The translations under genes and the position numbers were made by a program. The notes beneath the pieces are model-generated. The model was not told where the DNA came from and did not search any database. It saw nothing but the letters and a program-made list of their open reading frames with translations. From Neelides folsomi (lineage: Eukaryota; Arthropoda; Collembola; Neelipleona; Neelidae): a DNA stretch of 64,000 nt. Shown here one piece after another: positions 63,123 to 64,000 of this stretch. The first letter of the stretch is position 1, and every line of letters begins with the position of its first letter. The stretch is from the NCBI GenBank assembly GCA_034687125.1, contig JAQGBZ010000119.1, positions 62,001-126,000 of the forward strand, written 5' to 3'.

Positions 63123-64000
63123 GTCAAATATCCATAATATCATTTTTAAATAAAATCTCCTTCTATGACATTTACTTAATTTATGCAAAATGAATAGATC
63201 ATGTTGAGCCAAGGAGAAACTTTTGTACCTAGAATAGATGGAAAGAAGGAACTTTGTCGAAAATATCTATTTTATGGATTGAAAAACAGATTTGAATGGA
63301 ATGGAATGGAAATCAGCGTATGGGAAATTGAATTGATAGATCTCCATTTATGCATATTTTCAATTTCACACTTCATCTTAAAGATGTTGGATGGGAATGA
63401 TGGGGATTTTACATCAACAGAATTTTGTAAGATTATTTCCCGGACTTATGTTTCTATCTAAAGGAGTTTGAGTAATGGGGAGATTGGAGAATTCATGATC
63501 TTCATAATTGGTACATGGATGGAAGAAGGATGAAGAATCGGCCCTGAGACCCGCACTTACTTGCTCATTGGCTCGAAGTTGAAAGGTGATTATGAGGATG
63601 TATGATTCATTCCTGGATTCCCAACATCCAGAGAAATGGAGTGAGACAGGAGAAAATGGGCTGAGGGCTGAGAGAGTCGGAAGGAGTGAGGCTCTTCATC
63701 TTGTCCGTTCCGGAGCGTAAACCTTCTCTCTTTTATATCATTGGAAGTCCGAGGAATGCTGAGAACACTTCGGGAAATTGATCATATAATAATACATAAT
63801 ATGGGAGGAGGGGCGGCCTCAATTCTTCCACCCGCCGCTATTATATTATTCAGGAAGATTATAAGCGGCGGGGCTTGGAGAACTTTCTAAGAAAGGCTTG
63901 GATCTATTATGTATGATCCTATATATGAGTATGATCCCACTCTACTATACTGGACTAAACATATCTACTATACTTAAATAAAGTAGATATGTATGTGGAA
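63123..64000 (+). other. kug intron 9, runs off the window
   Basis: Opens GTCAAA. No acceptor followed by cadherin-like sequence was found before the right edge, so the next exon lies outside. Confidence 0.75.

Noticed and set aside
1-64000. tRNA, rRNA, snRNA genes and CRISPR arrays
   Set aside because: No convincing B-box, cloverleaf, U6-like sequence or regularly spaced repeat was found by reading both strands; covariance-model scans were not possible here.

Overview
The window is AT-rich animal DNA with spliceosomal introns, long non-coding stretches, mariner and hAT DNA transposon relics and a LINE relic. The only clear host gene is the 5' part of a giant Fat-like cadherin (kugelei / FAT1-3 family). 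The strong AT bias, the (TA/CA/TG)-rich islands and the transposon mix suggest an arthropod, plausibly a copepod such as a sea louse. That taxonomic call is inference and cannot be proven from this window.

Layout. Positions 1-47,448 hold no convincing host coding sequence. From left to right this part contains: a 481-bp hAT-type MITE with a perfect 8-bp target duplication (694-1174); a LINE relic that keeps an ORF1 and a 3' tail but shows no ORF2 (about 13.5-14.7 kb); a fragment of a mariner transposase (17.13-17.57 kb); a complete-ended but internally deleted 1000-bp Tc1/mariner element (17,814-18,813); a 66-bp copy of part of that element (24,701-24,766); a 543-bp hAT MITE with an 8-bp target duplication (25,411-25,953); and a broken hAT element with a BED-type zinc finger and hATC motif, CGGBP1-like (about 26.75-28.72 kb). 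From 28.7 to 47.4 kb there is no recognisable element, only scattered GC-richer islands, palindromes and one compound microsatellite. This part may be the upstream regulatory region or a 5'-UTR intron of the cadherin gene, because a good 3' splice site lies just before its start codon.

Positions 47,477-63,122 hold nine coding exons on the + strand. They join without a frame break into 1834 codons: a signal peptide, fourteen cadherin repeats and the beginning of the fifteenth. The order and sequence of the repeats are collinear with vertebrate FAT1 as I remember it. The rest of the gene lies beyond the right edge.

Most worth a second look: a 140-145 residue, very basic insertion inside the first cadherin repeat and a roughly 50-residue, very acidic insertion inside the twelfth repeat of the same protein; the pattern of calcium-free inter-repeat linkers; and the 66-bp sequence shared between the mariner element and a separate locus 6.6 kb away.
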